Part shown: positions 22,859 to 33,585 of the stretch, piece by piece | Layout: every line of letters begins with the position of its first letter | Position numbering within the stretch: the first letter of the stretch is position 1 | From: Hexactinellida sp. DTS-2022 | Lineage: Eukaryota; Porifera; Hexactinellida | Assembly: GCA_028753945.1 (NCBI GenBank) | Contig: JAPNXP010000002.1 | Location: forward strand, 310,001-374,000 | Length of the DNA: 64,000 nt | Direction: 5' to 3' | Position numbers and translations under genes: made by a program | The notes under the pieces: generated by a model | What the model saw: the letters and a program-made list of their open reading frames with translations, nothing else | Databases searched by the model: none | What the model was told of the DNA's origin: nothing

Positions 22859-23257
22859 CAAGGTTGCAACCGAATAGTTGACCAAATTGTTGCTCTCCGA
22901 TTAGCTAAGAATCGGTCGCTTACCGAAATCCAGTATTATTTGTCATTTTGGACCGCAAATATATCCATGTCTACAAATACAAGTATTTGCTTCACCTGAT
23001 AATGATATTTTGTTGAATATATGGTAGTATTCGGTTGACAAATTGTACTATTCGGTCAACCGAATATTACTATTTGTTCAACCGAATACTAATATCAGAT
23101 CAGCAAAGTATTATCATCAGGTAAGCCAAATGCTTTTATTTGATGAGCTAAATACACCAGGGTTCATAAAAAACCAATAAACCTGAATTTGGGTAAGCGA
23201 CCGATTCTGAGATAATCGGCAAGCAACTATTCGGTCAACTATTCGGTTTCAACCTTG
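22859..23257. mobile_element. hAT-like MITE with perfect 8-bp target duplication
   Basis: Terminal inverted repeats CAAGGTTGCAACCGAATAGT (left) and the complement of CTATTCGGTTTCAACCTTG (right). They are bounded by the identical 8-mer GTTTTTAT at 22851-22858 and 23258-23265, the duplication length of hAT elements. Non-coding, although it opens an 80-codon frame at its left side. Confidence 0.85.
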
Positions 23258-23320
23258 GTTTTTATCCACCCATTTTAATTACTGACTTGATTATACATTG
23301 TAAACTTGTGCAGAATTTAC

Positions 23321-24124
23321 TAGGGCTGAAAAGAATATACCGAAATACAGTGGATGCCGGTTATAAGCACATCGTCGGGAACTGCACTTAATGTTCTTTA
23401 ACCGGCATAAATTGTATATTGTATATGGCAACCGTTTTCCAACACAGTGTGCTTATAACCGGTGTGCTTATTATAACCGACATCTACTGTATTCGAATAT
23501 TCGTTCGAAATGATTGAAAGAATTTCGTTTGAACGAATTTTTGATTGAAACAGATATTTGTTTACTACTTTTAGACAACTGAACAACATGACTTTTGTTT
23601 AGATTGGTGAGATCGTAAATCTAAATTCCTACCAAAACTAGCTGATTAATAACTAACTTGTGTATAATACACTTTGTAACTATGATTAAATCATTGTAGC
23701 ATTTACAATAAAATATTTTCCACTATTTTTTTAGTCTTGAATTTGATTTAGTGCATAGTCATCAAACTAGGGCTGAAACAAATATTAAACGAACGAATAT
23801 TCGAATATTCGTTCGTTTGGGTGTTACAATGGCTTAATAATAATTACAAAGTGTATTATACACAAGTTAGCCAATAATCACCTAGATTAGGTAAGAATTT
23901 ATATTACGATCTCTCCAAGCTAAACAAAAGTAATGTTGTTGTCCAAAAGTAGTAAACAAATAACCGTTTCAATCTAATTTTTGTCCAAATGAATATTCGT
24001 TCAATCATTTCGAACGAAATTCGGTATATTCGTTTCAGCCCTAATCAAAACGAACGAATATTCGAATATTCGTTCATTTAGAAAAAGGTTCGTTCGTTAC
24101 ATTCTAATATTCGTTTCAGCCCTA
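23321..24124. mobile_element. Composite hAT-like MITE with nested insertion
   Basis: Outer ends TAGGGCTGAAA and TTTCAGCCCTA, flanked by near-identical 8-mers GAATTTAC / GTATTTAC. Long runs of CGAATATTCG words. A second pair of GGGCTGAAAC / GTTTCAGCCC termini inside (about 23766-24045) indicates two copies, one in the other. Confidence 0.78.
23346..23491. mobile_element. MITE family E inserted in the hAT-like element
   Basis: TACAGTGGATGCCGGTTATA to CATCTACTGTA, 146 bp, cutting the left end of the hAT-like element and so younger than it. Confidence 0.83.
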
Positions 24125-24475
24125 GTATTTACTTATGTAAATTCAAATAATAATTGCATTTATTTAACCTAGTCCTCCCCAACAGATGATGCATGCATAC
24201 TTTCAGATTGATGGAACATTAATTAACATTTGGTATAACTTTACTTTCATTATTACTAATGTGAAATGCCATATATAGTATCTGCTTAATTTTAAAGAGT
24301 AGGTAAATTATACATGTAGCATTATTACAGTAAGTGATTAATTTAGTGGTATCATCAAAATGCATTGAAAATATTATCTGACAATAAAATTATTTTAGAG
24401 CTAACATCTGGAATTTCAATTATAATTTGAAACTGAATGTGCTTTAAACTGGAACTAACTAACCCAACTTTACAT

Positions 24476-25098
24476 CACAATAATAAGTGTCTCAATAGAG
24501 GAACTTATTCCTGTTAGAATCTCTATGTACAGACACAATAATAGGTGTCTCTATAGAGGAACTGATTCTTGTTAGAATCTCTATGTACAGACACAATAAT
24601 AGGTGTCTCTATAGAGGAACTGATTCCTGTTAGAATCTCTATGTACAGACACAATAATAGGTGTCTCTATAGAGGAACTGATTCCTGTTAGAATCTCTAT
24701 GTACAGACACATTAATAGGTGTCTCTATAGAGGAATTGATTCCTGTTAGAATCTCTATGTACGGACACAATAATAGGTGTCTCTATAGAGGAACTGATTC
24801 CTGTTAGAATCTATATGTACAGACACAATAATAGGTGTCTCTATAGAGGAACTGATTCCTGTTAGAATCTCTATGTACAGACACAATAATAGGTGTCTCT
24901 ATAGAGGAACTGATTCCTGTTAGAATCTCTATGTACAGACACAATAATAGGTGTCTCTATAGAGGAACTTATTCCTGTTAGAATCTCTATGTACAGACAC
25001 AATAATAGGTGTCTCTATAGAGGAACTGATTCCTGTTAGAATCTCTATGTACAGACACAATAATAAGTGTCTCTATAGAGGAACTGATTCTTTTAAGA
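24476..25098. repeat. 58-bp tandem repeat array, about 10.5 copies
   Basis: Unit contains ACAGACACAATAATAGGTGT, then CTCTATAGAGGAACTGATTC, then CTGTTAGAATCTCTATGT. Copies differ by only one or two bases, so the array is young or homogenised. Confidence 0.93.
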
Positions 25099-26393
25099 AT
25101 CTTTCATTAAAAAAAGCTTTTCTGGAACATTCCACAAAACAACAGCAGATGAATAAGAATCCGTCTGTATTGTTTCTATTGCTTCTAAACTTTCCAATCT
25201 TCTCTCAGCTGACTTCTTACTAACCCAATTATTGGCTTCGATTTGTGTTAGAATCCAAATCAGTATAGTTACGTATTTAACAGGTTTTATCTGCTGTTGT
25301 TCCTGTGAATAACATGGATACCATTCTGTAATAAGGAATCCAATGTTTGTATGCAAATGATTCTTGGGACATTTTTATTTTTCCCCCCATCAGATTCTAA
25401 TTCGTTTATCGAAGATTTAATGAAATTATAACCTTTTCATTTATCAGAGATACGGTACCAAACGTTTATACTTCCATTTAGGATCCTTGTTTGATCTCGC
25501 CAGTCCTGGAATAATATTGTTGTGTTGTTGTTATTGTTGTGTTGTGTTGTTGTTGTTGTCAGTGATGGATTCAGCATCCAAAGCCGTTAGATTATACCCT
25601 CAAATTGGTTTAGTTCTTATTGTGTAGGTGTGTAGTATAATATTGTAATTCTGCAAAGTGGACCCTAGTTAATCTGCCATTATACAGCCATTTGTAAATA
25701 CGCTCCTAATCCTGGTCTGATCCAATTTCAATACGCCTAAATCACAAATTAATGTTACGGTATAAGTATTACTATAGGAGAGGATTCCTAATTTTGCGCT
25801 CCTAAGTTCAAATTTCCAAAGAATCATACTCCAAAAGGAGCGACTCGCACTCCTGGATAATTCCCTGATTGTAACTCTTGTCCCATTTGGGTGCCATTCA
25901 AACGTAATGTAACGCTTCCAAAGGGTATCAATAAGTGACAGACCATCCTTTTTATATCACAAAATGGTCCAAAAAGCGTGACATAGGGAGGGGGTGTATA
26001 ATTTTCCTGAAATATGAGTAACATCACTTTTGAACAACCCCTTATAATTATGTTAAATCACAAAAATACCTTTGATTTGTTACATAAGGTAACATAAATA
26101 GTTTTGGATTAATAAAATTTAGAATAATATGTGTGTCATTGGAAAATACAACCACATTCGCAATCTTAGTTCCAGTTCCAATTGGAACTAATGAGACATT
26201 TGAAATAAACCATTTTGATTTGTTTTCCCAGAAAGTTTATTTTAGAATTGTAAACAAGTTCTAACACAACGATTTATTTATTTAATATTCATTAATAATA
26301 ATACACAAATAATAATTAGTAATTTTATAATTGAAGGGATAATTCCATATTGAGACACCACACAAACTAATTCAACATTTAATCACAGATAAA
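25099..26393. other. Intergenic, no supported gene
   Basis: Begins with an 87-codon minus-strand frame (25093-25356) without a recognisable domain, then GTT-rich sequence near 25515 and a family H repeat at 25677. Nothing else recognised. Confidence 0.5.
25677..25870. mobile_element. Repeat family H
   Basis: ATTATACAGCCATTTGTAAA start, CGCTCCTAATCCTGGTCTGA and AGGAGCG words, as in the other three copies; slightly longer through a short internal insertion. Confidence 0.7.
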
Positions 26394-28306
26394 TTATTTC
26401 TTGAAAGAATCAAGAAATTTCTGTACAATTTTCTGGGCTTGTCTCACTTCCAAACTTGGTTCCATATTGATGGATCGAATGGCACTATCACTGCACACAT
26501 TTAGGGCTTCGCAAACTGTAGTTGGGTCGAGAATAGTTGACAGTTTAGCTTGTACGTTGTAAATCATTTGTTGGACCTTATAACAATAGTCGTAACCAAA
26601 CATGTCACATAGCTGTGAAATGACGTAGTTTCCGGTTGAAAGTGTCAGGTTAATAACTTTAATTTGCATCTCTGCGACTGAAATCGCGATTTTGCAGACG
26701 GAACATGCGTTTATGTTGTTGTTATTGTCGTTGTTGTTGCCCTGGATTTCCCCATTTGAATTCACTTGAATGCTTTCTGACATAATTTCCCTCATTTGCT
26801 CCTTGAAATTTTCCAGAGATACAAAGTCGTTATTGCAGAAATGGAAATCAGTGCAAATTTCTGATCCATCTAGTGTCGAAATAAATGTTTTCACTTCACT
26901 GACATATTCGCTTGCCATGGTGCTACATTCTTCTTCGTTGCTACTTGAATCGAGAGTTTCACAAGCTTGCACGATCAATTTCTGAAGTTGTTCTTCATCC
27001 ATCTGTAAACAAAAACAACAACATAAACAATCTATCACCTCTGTATTAAATATTAAATCAAACAAGTTATCCCTTATTATTCTAAAGAATTTATTTATTA
27101 TTTATTAATATCAGAATTATGAGAAGTAAACAACAACAAGTTAGTTCAATATTATATGTATCCATAACTGTTTCCTCCAAGTAAGCTCGATCCCTCGCTC
27201 GCTCCCATACACGCGAAACATGGTGGACACAAACAACCGAGTAAACACAAACAAGGTAAAGCCAACAACAAAAGGCAAAGTAAACAAAGACCAACTAAAA
27301 TCCCAATTATCGATGATGGATTGAAATTTAGAAAATCGAAAATATTTATATCGTTCATATCATCTGGCCATTCGTCATTGTCCCATTCGTCCCAATTGTA
27401 TTCGTCATCTCTGTCGTTGTCGTCTCTGTTGTTGTTGTCGTCATCGTCTTTTGTTGACACAGTCGGGATTGTGATTAGTATTGCAACTAGTAGCGTAACT
27501 ATAATCAGGTGTTTTCTCATTTTGCAATAGTTGCTAGTATAAAGTTATTGGAAAAGTTAGATATACTTTGTTATTATCAATAACTTACCAACAAATACCT
27601 GTTTACTTTCGATAAGTAAACAATGGATAAACAACTTACCAGACCTGAAACCTATTTAAATAACTATCATACGGCTTGTTTACCTTTTGAGAACAAAATT
27701 TCCCAAAAGCAAACAAAAAAACACCCCCACACCAACACAGTTGTGTTGAGTTAACACCTAAACTATAAACCTTGATAAACCATTTACCTTTCCAATTGTC
27801 GAAACGAGTTCACTCAAAAAGAATTGACAACCAGTGCACTGGAATCCTGTCACCAACTTTGTATACTCCCCGACTTCAATGTACATTTTGCTTGAAGAGC
27901 AAAATTGTCTAAGTTCACATGCAGTTTGTGCATCCTCTGAATTTATGAAATCTTCAAAGTTTTGGTAAATAGATTCAACACCTACTTGACAGTCATTATT
28001 TCCATCTTCGCACAAAAGTGTTTCTAGCATTGCGAGTATATTCATGTCGCCACCGGCGTCATAAATCTCATGCAGTTGGTTGTACACTTTGTAGCAAAGA
28101 GAGCATTTGTTATTTTCAAATTCATTTCCAGCAATTGGCTCCACTTTATTCACCCACACTTTAGTGGCACAGTAACTGGTCATGCCGCATTTAGCTGCGT
28201 TGTCCTCATTTTCACACCAAAAGGAGGGTCCGTGGAGGCAAGAAGTTGTGCCACAATTGACCGAGACAAACCCGACACATAATAATGCCACTGCGAATAT
28301 ATACAT
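26394..28306 (-). CDS. Prosaposin-like secreted precursor (two exons)
   Basis: Saposin precursor: secreted/lysosomal small helical domains that lift or present lipids to hydrolases. Exons 28306-27788 and 27002-26394 join across a 785-bp GT-AG intron in phase 0, giving 375 residues. A signal peptide (MYIFAVALLCVGFVSVNC) is followed by a saposin A-type domain (residues about 20-50). Three saposin B-type domains follow, each with the six-Cys pattern CxxC...C...C...C...C. The middle domain is split exactly by the intron (VSTIGK joined to MDEEQ), which proves the exon pairing. A poly-Asn linker precedes the last domain. The intron contains another gene on the same strand (27152-27520). Confidence 0.88.
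27152..27520 (-). CDS. Small acidic type I membrane protein nested in the prosaposin intron
   Basis: 122-residue uninterrupted frame lying wholly within the prosaposin intron and on the same strand. It has a signal peptide (about residues 1-23, ending VSTK), a strikingly acidic Asp/Asn/Trp-rich luminal segment (24-66), one transmembrane helix (about 69-91), then a Cys-rich juxtamembrane stretch (PCLCLLGCLCPPCFACMG), probably palmitoylated, and a Gly/Ser tail. No family recognised. No splice acceptor precedes its ATG, so it is better read as an independent gene than as an alternative prosaposin exon. A TATTTAAATAG motif about 130 bp upstream could serve as promoter. Expression is unproven. Confidence 0.6.
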   Translation of the reverse strand: MRKHLIIVTLLVAILITIPTVSTKDDDDNNNRDDNDRDDEYNWDEWDNDEWPDDMNDINIFDFLNFNPSSIIGILVGLCLLCLLLLALPCLCLLGCLCPPCFACMGASEGSSLLGGNSYGYI

Positions 28307-28935
28307 AGCAAATTGTAGTTGTTTATGAATGGAATATGTGAATGCATTGTATTCTCTGTATAAATACTGCTACAATTTGTTCAGCATATTCTTTAGAAAC
28401 CGTATGCATCGTTTCCAGATGTTCCGCTATACTGTCAAAAGGTTTGAAGCCACTTTTGTGCCACTAAATGGATGCATCACTGGCTTTACACCACCTGACC
28501 TTGCCATGACTTGTTTATTAATAAAACATTAAAATAAGCAATCCAAGTGTTAGAAACCTTTTGGAAGTAAATTGTATAAAATTATTGCAGAAACCATTTT
28601 TATTCTATTTATGGGGTTGCCATATGTGAACAAAGTAGAAATAGATTTAGATAAAAAGGTGTTTTGCAGATAATATGTTTTAAAATGGGTTCACTTCAAA
28701 GTGAAGTCTAAAGGCCCTAATTACTAAAGAAGTCAACTCAATTCTGTTCACAAATAAACAGATCCAAATGGACACAATAACAATAACAATTTGTGAATAT
28801 TTAAATGCTGGAATTAATGTGTTGCTTATGAATCAGTAAAATATAACAAATAAACAAACAAATAAACAACAAAGTAAGTAGTTAAGGCAACTCAAAAAGT
28901 AGCGATAGAAAACTCAAAAATAAGCAGGCGTAAAC
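28307..28935. other. Intergenic upstream of the prosaposin-like gene
   Basis: No gene recognised. A 67-codon frame on the plus strand overlaps the promoter and lacks features. AAAC-like repeats appear near 28850. Confidence 0.5.
28359..28366 (-). promoter_or_regulatory. TATA-like box of the prosaposin-like gene
   Basis: Minus-strand TATTTATA about 55 bp upstream of the ATG at 28306. Confidence 0.45.
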
Positions 28936-29010
28936 AGCAACAACAACAACAACAAGAGGATAGCAAGAAGCGAGTATATGGCATACAAATATGTGAGTTG
29001 GTGTCAGTTG

Positions 29011-29439
29011 CTATTTGTCAACAGCTGACTTCATAGCAGTGCCTAGACTACGAATGACGTCATCAATCTCTGCGGGAGATTCCTGCCTCAGGCCTCCCAG
29101 CAAGTTGTCGTCTTCTAGAAAGTTCTTTATTAGGAACATCTCCTTTTCCTTCTCCAAGCTATAGATTTCCATCTGTAGGCTAGTTTTAACTCTTCTTAAT
29201 TTTATAATATTGCATTCCAAAGCTGCCAATTCTTTGTTCTGACAAGCCTTCGAGCGCTCCCTTTTCCGGAATTTTAGAATGCATTGTTTGTCGCTTTCAT
29301 TAATGTGTTTGGAGTTTAGTATATTTTGTAGTTCTCTGCTGTTTAAATACAGCACATCGTTTTCCTCCAATTTGTATCTACTCAATAGTTTCAAATCGCG
29401 ACACTTTACATCTTTTACGTGCCATCTTTTTGTCGCCAT
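29011..29439 (-). CDS. Maf-like bZIP protein, palindrome 2 left copy
   Basis: 142-residue intronless protein starting MATKRWHV; an in-frame ATG eight codons upstream lies outside the duplicated arm, so the inner ATG is preferred. Maf-like organisation: YLNSRELQNILNS (extended-region-like), FRKRERSK (basic), then a zipper with Leu every seven residues (IIKLRRVKTSLQMEIYSLEK). In Maf register the basic-region Asn is Ser and the hallmark Arg is Leu. A C-terminal acidic tail (residues about 115-142) is specific to this pair. Differs from the right copy at one residue (Ile to Lys in LQNILNS). Confidence 0.75.
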   Translation of the reverse strand: MATKRWHVKDVKCRDLKLLSRYKLEENDVLYLNSRELQNILNSKHINESDKQCILKFRKRERSKACQNKELAALECNIIKLRRVKTSLQMEIYSLEKEKEMFLIKNFLEDDNLLGGLRQESPAEIDDVIRSLGTAMKSAVDK

Positions 29440-29802
29440 TGAATCGATATATTTTCGTTTCATGAAGATGTATATATATGATTGTTTAGTATATATTTCT
29501 TACATATTGTGTAGTTACGACTTACGAGGTCCAACTAAACAACCCCGTATTTTAAGTCATGAATTGTGTCTTTACACTTACTGATGATTGTTATTTGGCC
29601 ACAATAAAACATTCCACTTGTTCAAACTGGTTGCTATGGGAAGTACGTCTGCCTATATAATGCTTAAACCCAAAATTTTATAAATATTACATAATTTCTT
29701 ACCGTTTGCAAATATATAAGTTGTAAGAAATTTTCTAAAGTTAGACATGTTAAACTGATTTGGTAGTTTAATTACACTCGATTAGTACTTTGTATGACGA
29801 TT

Positions 29803-29903
29803 TACAGTCAACATCCGTTAATTCGATTACTTAAAAGATAAATTTGGTCGAATTGTTCAAAGTTCGAATTAACGGGTAATCGAATTTACCGTTGTCGACT
29901 GTA
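29803..29903. mobile_element. MITE family F
   Basis: 101 bp from TACAGTCAACATCCGTTAAT to GTTGTCGACTGTA. Confidence 0.75.
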
Positions 29904-31097
29904 TTACTATAGCCATAATTAACCAGGGATAATTTATATCTCTGACGGTTTACTTACCGTCTTTGCTATGGCTTATATGGATTCACATCTCAAATTTAAT
30001 TTTGCTGTCATATTTTGTTACAATTTTCATTTAACATGGATGTTTTGGAGCATAATGACATTTTCCAATCTGAAACGAAAATCCCGAATATTCTAATATT
30101 CGTTCATTTCCAAATGAATATTTGTTTGAAACGAATGTATATATTTGAACGAATATTAAATTAGAACGAATATTCGTTTACAACTTTTGCACAACATGAT
30201 TTTGTATAGTTGGAAAGATTGTAAATATAAATTCCTCCTTTTTTGTCTCTATTTTGTGTATAATACACTATGTAAGTTGTAACTATGATTAAATTATTGT
30301 AAGATTTACAAAATCTATTTTCCACTGTATTTTGAGTCTTGAATTTGATTTAATGCTTAATCATCATCATCGAATATTCGTTTCAGCGCCTCAAAAATGC
30401 CTTATTCCTTCTACAAGAACATGATTATGCAAATTAACTCAAAATATTTATTAGACAATAGTGCAGTAGAGCAAATGTCAGATTTAAATTTGCAGAAATA
30501 ATTGTTTGCTAAGCATTAATATGGTTTCAAGCCAAAATAATAATCTGTCATTAAATCACCTTCTGGATTTAAATATATATAAAGGTGTTAAAATGTAATT
30601 AATCAGTGTTCCTAAGTTTAAACCAACCAATAAATTGCATGTCTCTTAATACAGTATACTACCCTAACAACAGAAATACATAGTTATTATAAACTAATTG
30701 GAAATACTACTCTTCACTTGAATAGACTTGTAATCTGAGATTTGTTTAGTCAGCTGTTATCATTTTAGCAAACCCATGAATCCTTGAAAGTTATTCTTGT
30801 CACAGATATATATATTTGAAAATGGAACTAAGTATGTGTGAGCCATGGTTTGGTTCCATTTGAGACGAAAACAAATGGTTGTTTTGAAGTTGAAAGAATT
30901 TGTTTTTACTTTTCCGTGGATAATAATTCATAGCTATTTTTATTTTTACAAAGCATACATTAATGCAATCGCTAGCAGTACTGCAATAAGCCAAACCAAC
31001 CACAAGGTTACTCACACTTTTTGGTTTTATTTATAAGAACTACATTATTATCGGACCACACTACAATATTGTTTAATTTAATTATGGGTCCCTTTTT

Positions 31098-31512
31098 ATG
31101 GCCACGTTTTATAACCAACTACGCATTTACTCTAAATGTGTAAGAAATTCCAATTTTGTTTTATTTTCAATCGGTTTATTGTATTCTAACTATCGGATTT
31201 TTCTTGCATTGCTTCCATGCAAAGAATTGGTTTGGAAAACCCCGGTTTCGACTGTACATGACTGTACATTTTTATCGGACCACACTACAATATTGTTTCA
31301 TTTTATTATGGGTCCATTTTATCGCCATTGTATATCATATACAGTCGAAACCGGGTTTTTCCAAACCAATTCTTTGCATGGAAGTAATGCTAAAAAAATC
31401 CGATAGTTATAATAAACCGATTGAAAATAAAACAGAATTGGAATTTCTTAAACATTTAGAGTAAATAGTTATTTAGAAAACACCGTGTTATAAAAAACCG
31501 GTTTCAACTGTA
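31098..31512. mobile_element. Two family G MITEs in inverted orientation
   Basis: An intact copy spans 31340-31512 (TACAGTCGAAACCGGGTTTT to GGTTTCAACTGTA). An inverted copy ends ...GGTTTCGACTGTA at 31255 and is decayed at its left. The phrase ATCGGACCACACTACAATAT recurs at about 31051 and 31273 and is partly repeated near 31521, so flanking host sequence was duplicated as well. Confidence 0.75.
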
Positions 31513-32059
31513 CATTTTTATCGGACCACACTCCTACTAACGAGGTTCTACTGTATAAATATATAAATGTACCTTGATGTCACTTACCTATCCAAATGGT
31601 TAAAAAATCATATTTTGGTCTATGGGTCCTTTAGAAATTCTATGCCTTGTTTATAAAATGAGAATATTTATATAGTAAATAACTTATCTTTATTAACCAA
31701 TTACTTAGAAATAAAATAAAAATCCAACTGTGTATAGTAGCATTTTATTTACAATTATAATAATAACAACAATGATTATACTTTAAATATTAACGCTTAT
31801 ATTTAATTATATTAATTTCTGTTAGAATTATTGCCAACTGCATTTATTTATTTTGTCTTACACACAATGATATAAACTTGGGTCTTATAGTCTAGTAGAA
31901 AGTTGGTATTTTCTAGTGCCACTTAAATTGAATATTATAGAATTAATTAAGTTGGAAGTTTGCAATTAATAAATGCATATTTTCGGGTTGTAAGAAAAAG
32001 AAACAATTTTGTATATATACATATGGAATTGTAATAATTTTAATAAATATATCGATTCA

Positions 32060-32488
32060 ATGGCGACAAAAAGATGGCACGTAAAAGATGTAAAGTGCCG
32101 CGATTTGAAACTATTGAGTAGATACAAATTGGAGGAAAATGATGTGCTGTATTTAAACAGCAGAGAACTACAAAATAAACTAAACTCCAAACACATTAAT
32201 GAAAGCGACAAACAATGCATTCTAAAATTCCGGAAAAGGGAGCGCTCAAAGGCTTGTCAGAACAAAGAATTGGCAGCTTTGGAATGCAATATTATAAAAT
32301 TAAGAAGAGTTAAAACTAGCCTACAGATGGAAATCTATAGCTTGGAGAAGGAAAAGGAGATGTTCCTAATAAAGAACTTTCTAGAAGACGACAACTTGCT
32401 GGGAGGCCTGAGGCAGGAATCTCCCGCAGAGATTGATGACGTCATTCGTAGTCTAGGCACTGCTATGAAGTCAGCTGTTGACAAATAG
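32060..32488 (+). CDS. Maf-like bZIP protein, palindrome 2 right copy
   Basis: Inverted paralogue of 29011-29439, 142 residues, 99% identical. The frame is open further upstream to 32009, but similarity to the left copy begins around the MATKRW codon, so that ATG (32060) is chosen. Same bZIP layout with the altered basic region. A TATATATACAT stretch about 45 bp upstream may act as TATA box. Immediately downstream lies a 76-bp tandem array. Confidence 0.75.
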   Translation: MATKRWHVKDVKCRDLKLLSRYKLEENDVLYLNSRELQNKLNSKHINESDKQCILKFRKRERSKACQNKELAALECNIIKLRRVKTSLQMEIYSLEKEKEMFLIKNFLEDDNLLGGLRQESPAEIDDVIRSLGTAMKSAVDK

Positions 32489-32599
32489 CAACTGACACCA
32501 ACTCACATATTTGTATGCCATATACTCGCTTCTTGCTATCCTCTTGTTGTTGTTGTTGTTGCTGTTGAATTTTCGCTATTTGTATGCTATTCCTTGCAA

Positions 32600-33409
32600 T
32601 TAAATTTTATGTGAATTACCAATTTTATTTTATTTGTAGAGGATTTAGTTCCTTGTAATTACACACACTTGAGATTTAAATTTTATGTGAATTACCAATT
32701 TATTTACTTTGTAGAGGAATAAGTTCTAAATTTTATGTGAATTACCAATTTATTTACTTTGTAGAGGAATAAGTTCCTTGTATTTATACACACTTAAGAT
32801 TTAAATTTTATGTGAATTACCAATTTTATTTACTTTGTAGAGGAATAAGTTCCTTGTATTTATACACACTTGAGATTTAAATTTTATGTGAATTACCAAT
32901 TTATTTACTTTGTAGAGGAATAAGTTCCTTGTATTTATACACACTTGAGATTTAAATTTTATGTGAATTACCAATTTTATTTACTTTGTAGAGGAATAAG
33001 TTCCTTGTATTTATACACACTTGAGATTTAAATTTTATGTGAATTACCAATTTATTTACTTTGTAGAGGAATAAGTTCCTTGTATTTATACACACTTAAG
33101 ATTTAAATTTTATGTGAATTACCAATTTTATTTACTTTGTAGAGGAATAAGTTCCTTGTATTTATACACACTTGAGATTTAAATTTTATGTGAATTACCA
33201 ATTTATTTACTTTGTAGAGGAATAAGTTCCTTGTATTTATACACACTTGAGATTTAAATTTTATGTGAATTACCAATTTTATTTACTTTGTAGAGGAATA
33301 AGTTCCTTGTATTTATACACACTTAAGATTTAAATTTTATGTGAATTACCAATTTTATTTACTTTGTAGAGGAATAAGTTTCTTGTATTTATACACACTT
33401 GAGATTTAA
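32600..33409. repeat. 75/76-bp tandem repeat array, about 10.5 copies
   Basis: Unit: TTGTAGAGGAATAAGTTCCT, TGTATTTATACACACTTGAG, ATTTAAATTTTATGTGAATT, ACCAATTTTATTTAC. Alternating 75- and 76-bp units (one T more or less) show a higher-order pattern. It lies between the palindrome 2 and palindrome 3 genes. Confidence 0.92.
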
Positions 33410-33585
33410 GAGCGTGAGATCTGGTTACTTGTTTATACACGTCAGTTATACTTAATTAAATAGCATATATCACAATTGAACTATTTGCATATATTCTGTC
33501 TGAAATTAAAGTTTATTGCATATTTAGCACATAATTGCATTGCATAATTAATATATTAATAAATTGGAGGTTAAATCGTGATTTG

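Larger units (their letters stand above)
29458..32043. other. Spacer of palindrome 2
   Basis: No gene recognised. Contains a family F MITE (29803), eroded hAT-like sequence with CGAATATTCG words (about 30085-30385) resembling the element at 23321, and an inverted pair of family G MITEs (31098-31512). Confidence 0.6.
28936..32566. repeat. Palindrome 2: inverted bZIP gene pair with 2.6-kb spacer
   Basis: Arms about 28936-29457 and 32044-32566 (about 525 bp) are inverted and nearly identical. They cover the whole coding region plus 3' flank to a shared CAACAACAACAAC tract. Homology stops about 20 bp upstream of the start codons, so unlike palindromes 1, 3 and 4 the promoters are not duplicated. 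Confidence 0.92.

Noticed and set aside
22757..22999. 80-codon frame after palindrome 1
   Set aside because: It runs into the left end of the hAT-like MITE at 22859 and has no recognisable protein features.
24476..25098. Tandem array considered as a CRISPR-like array
   Set aside because: Units are contiguous with no unique spacers and the genome is eukaryotic.
25093..25356. 87-codon minus-strand frame next to the 58-bp array
   Set aside because: Begins inside unique sequence and ends in the repeat array; slight resemblance to an exon but no domain, no splice partner and no second copy found.
27152..27520. Nested frame considered as an alternative prosaposin exon
   Set aside because: It begins with its own ATG and signal peptide, and no AG acceptor with pyrimidine tract lies just before it.
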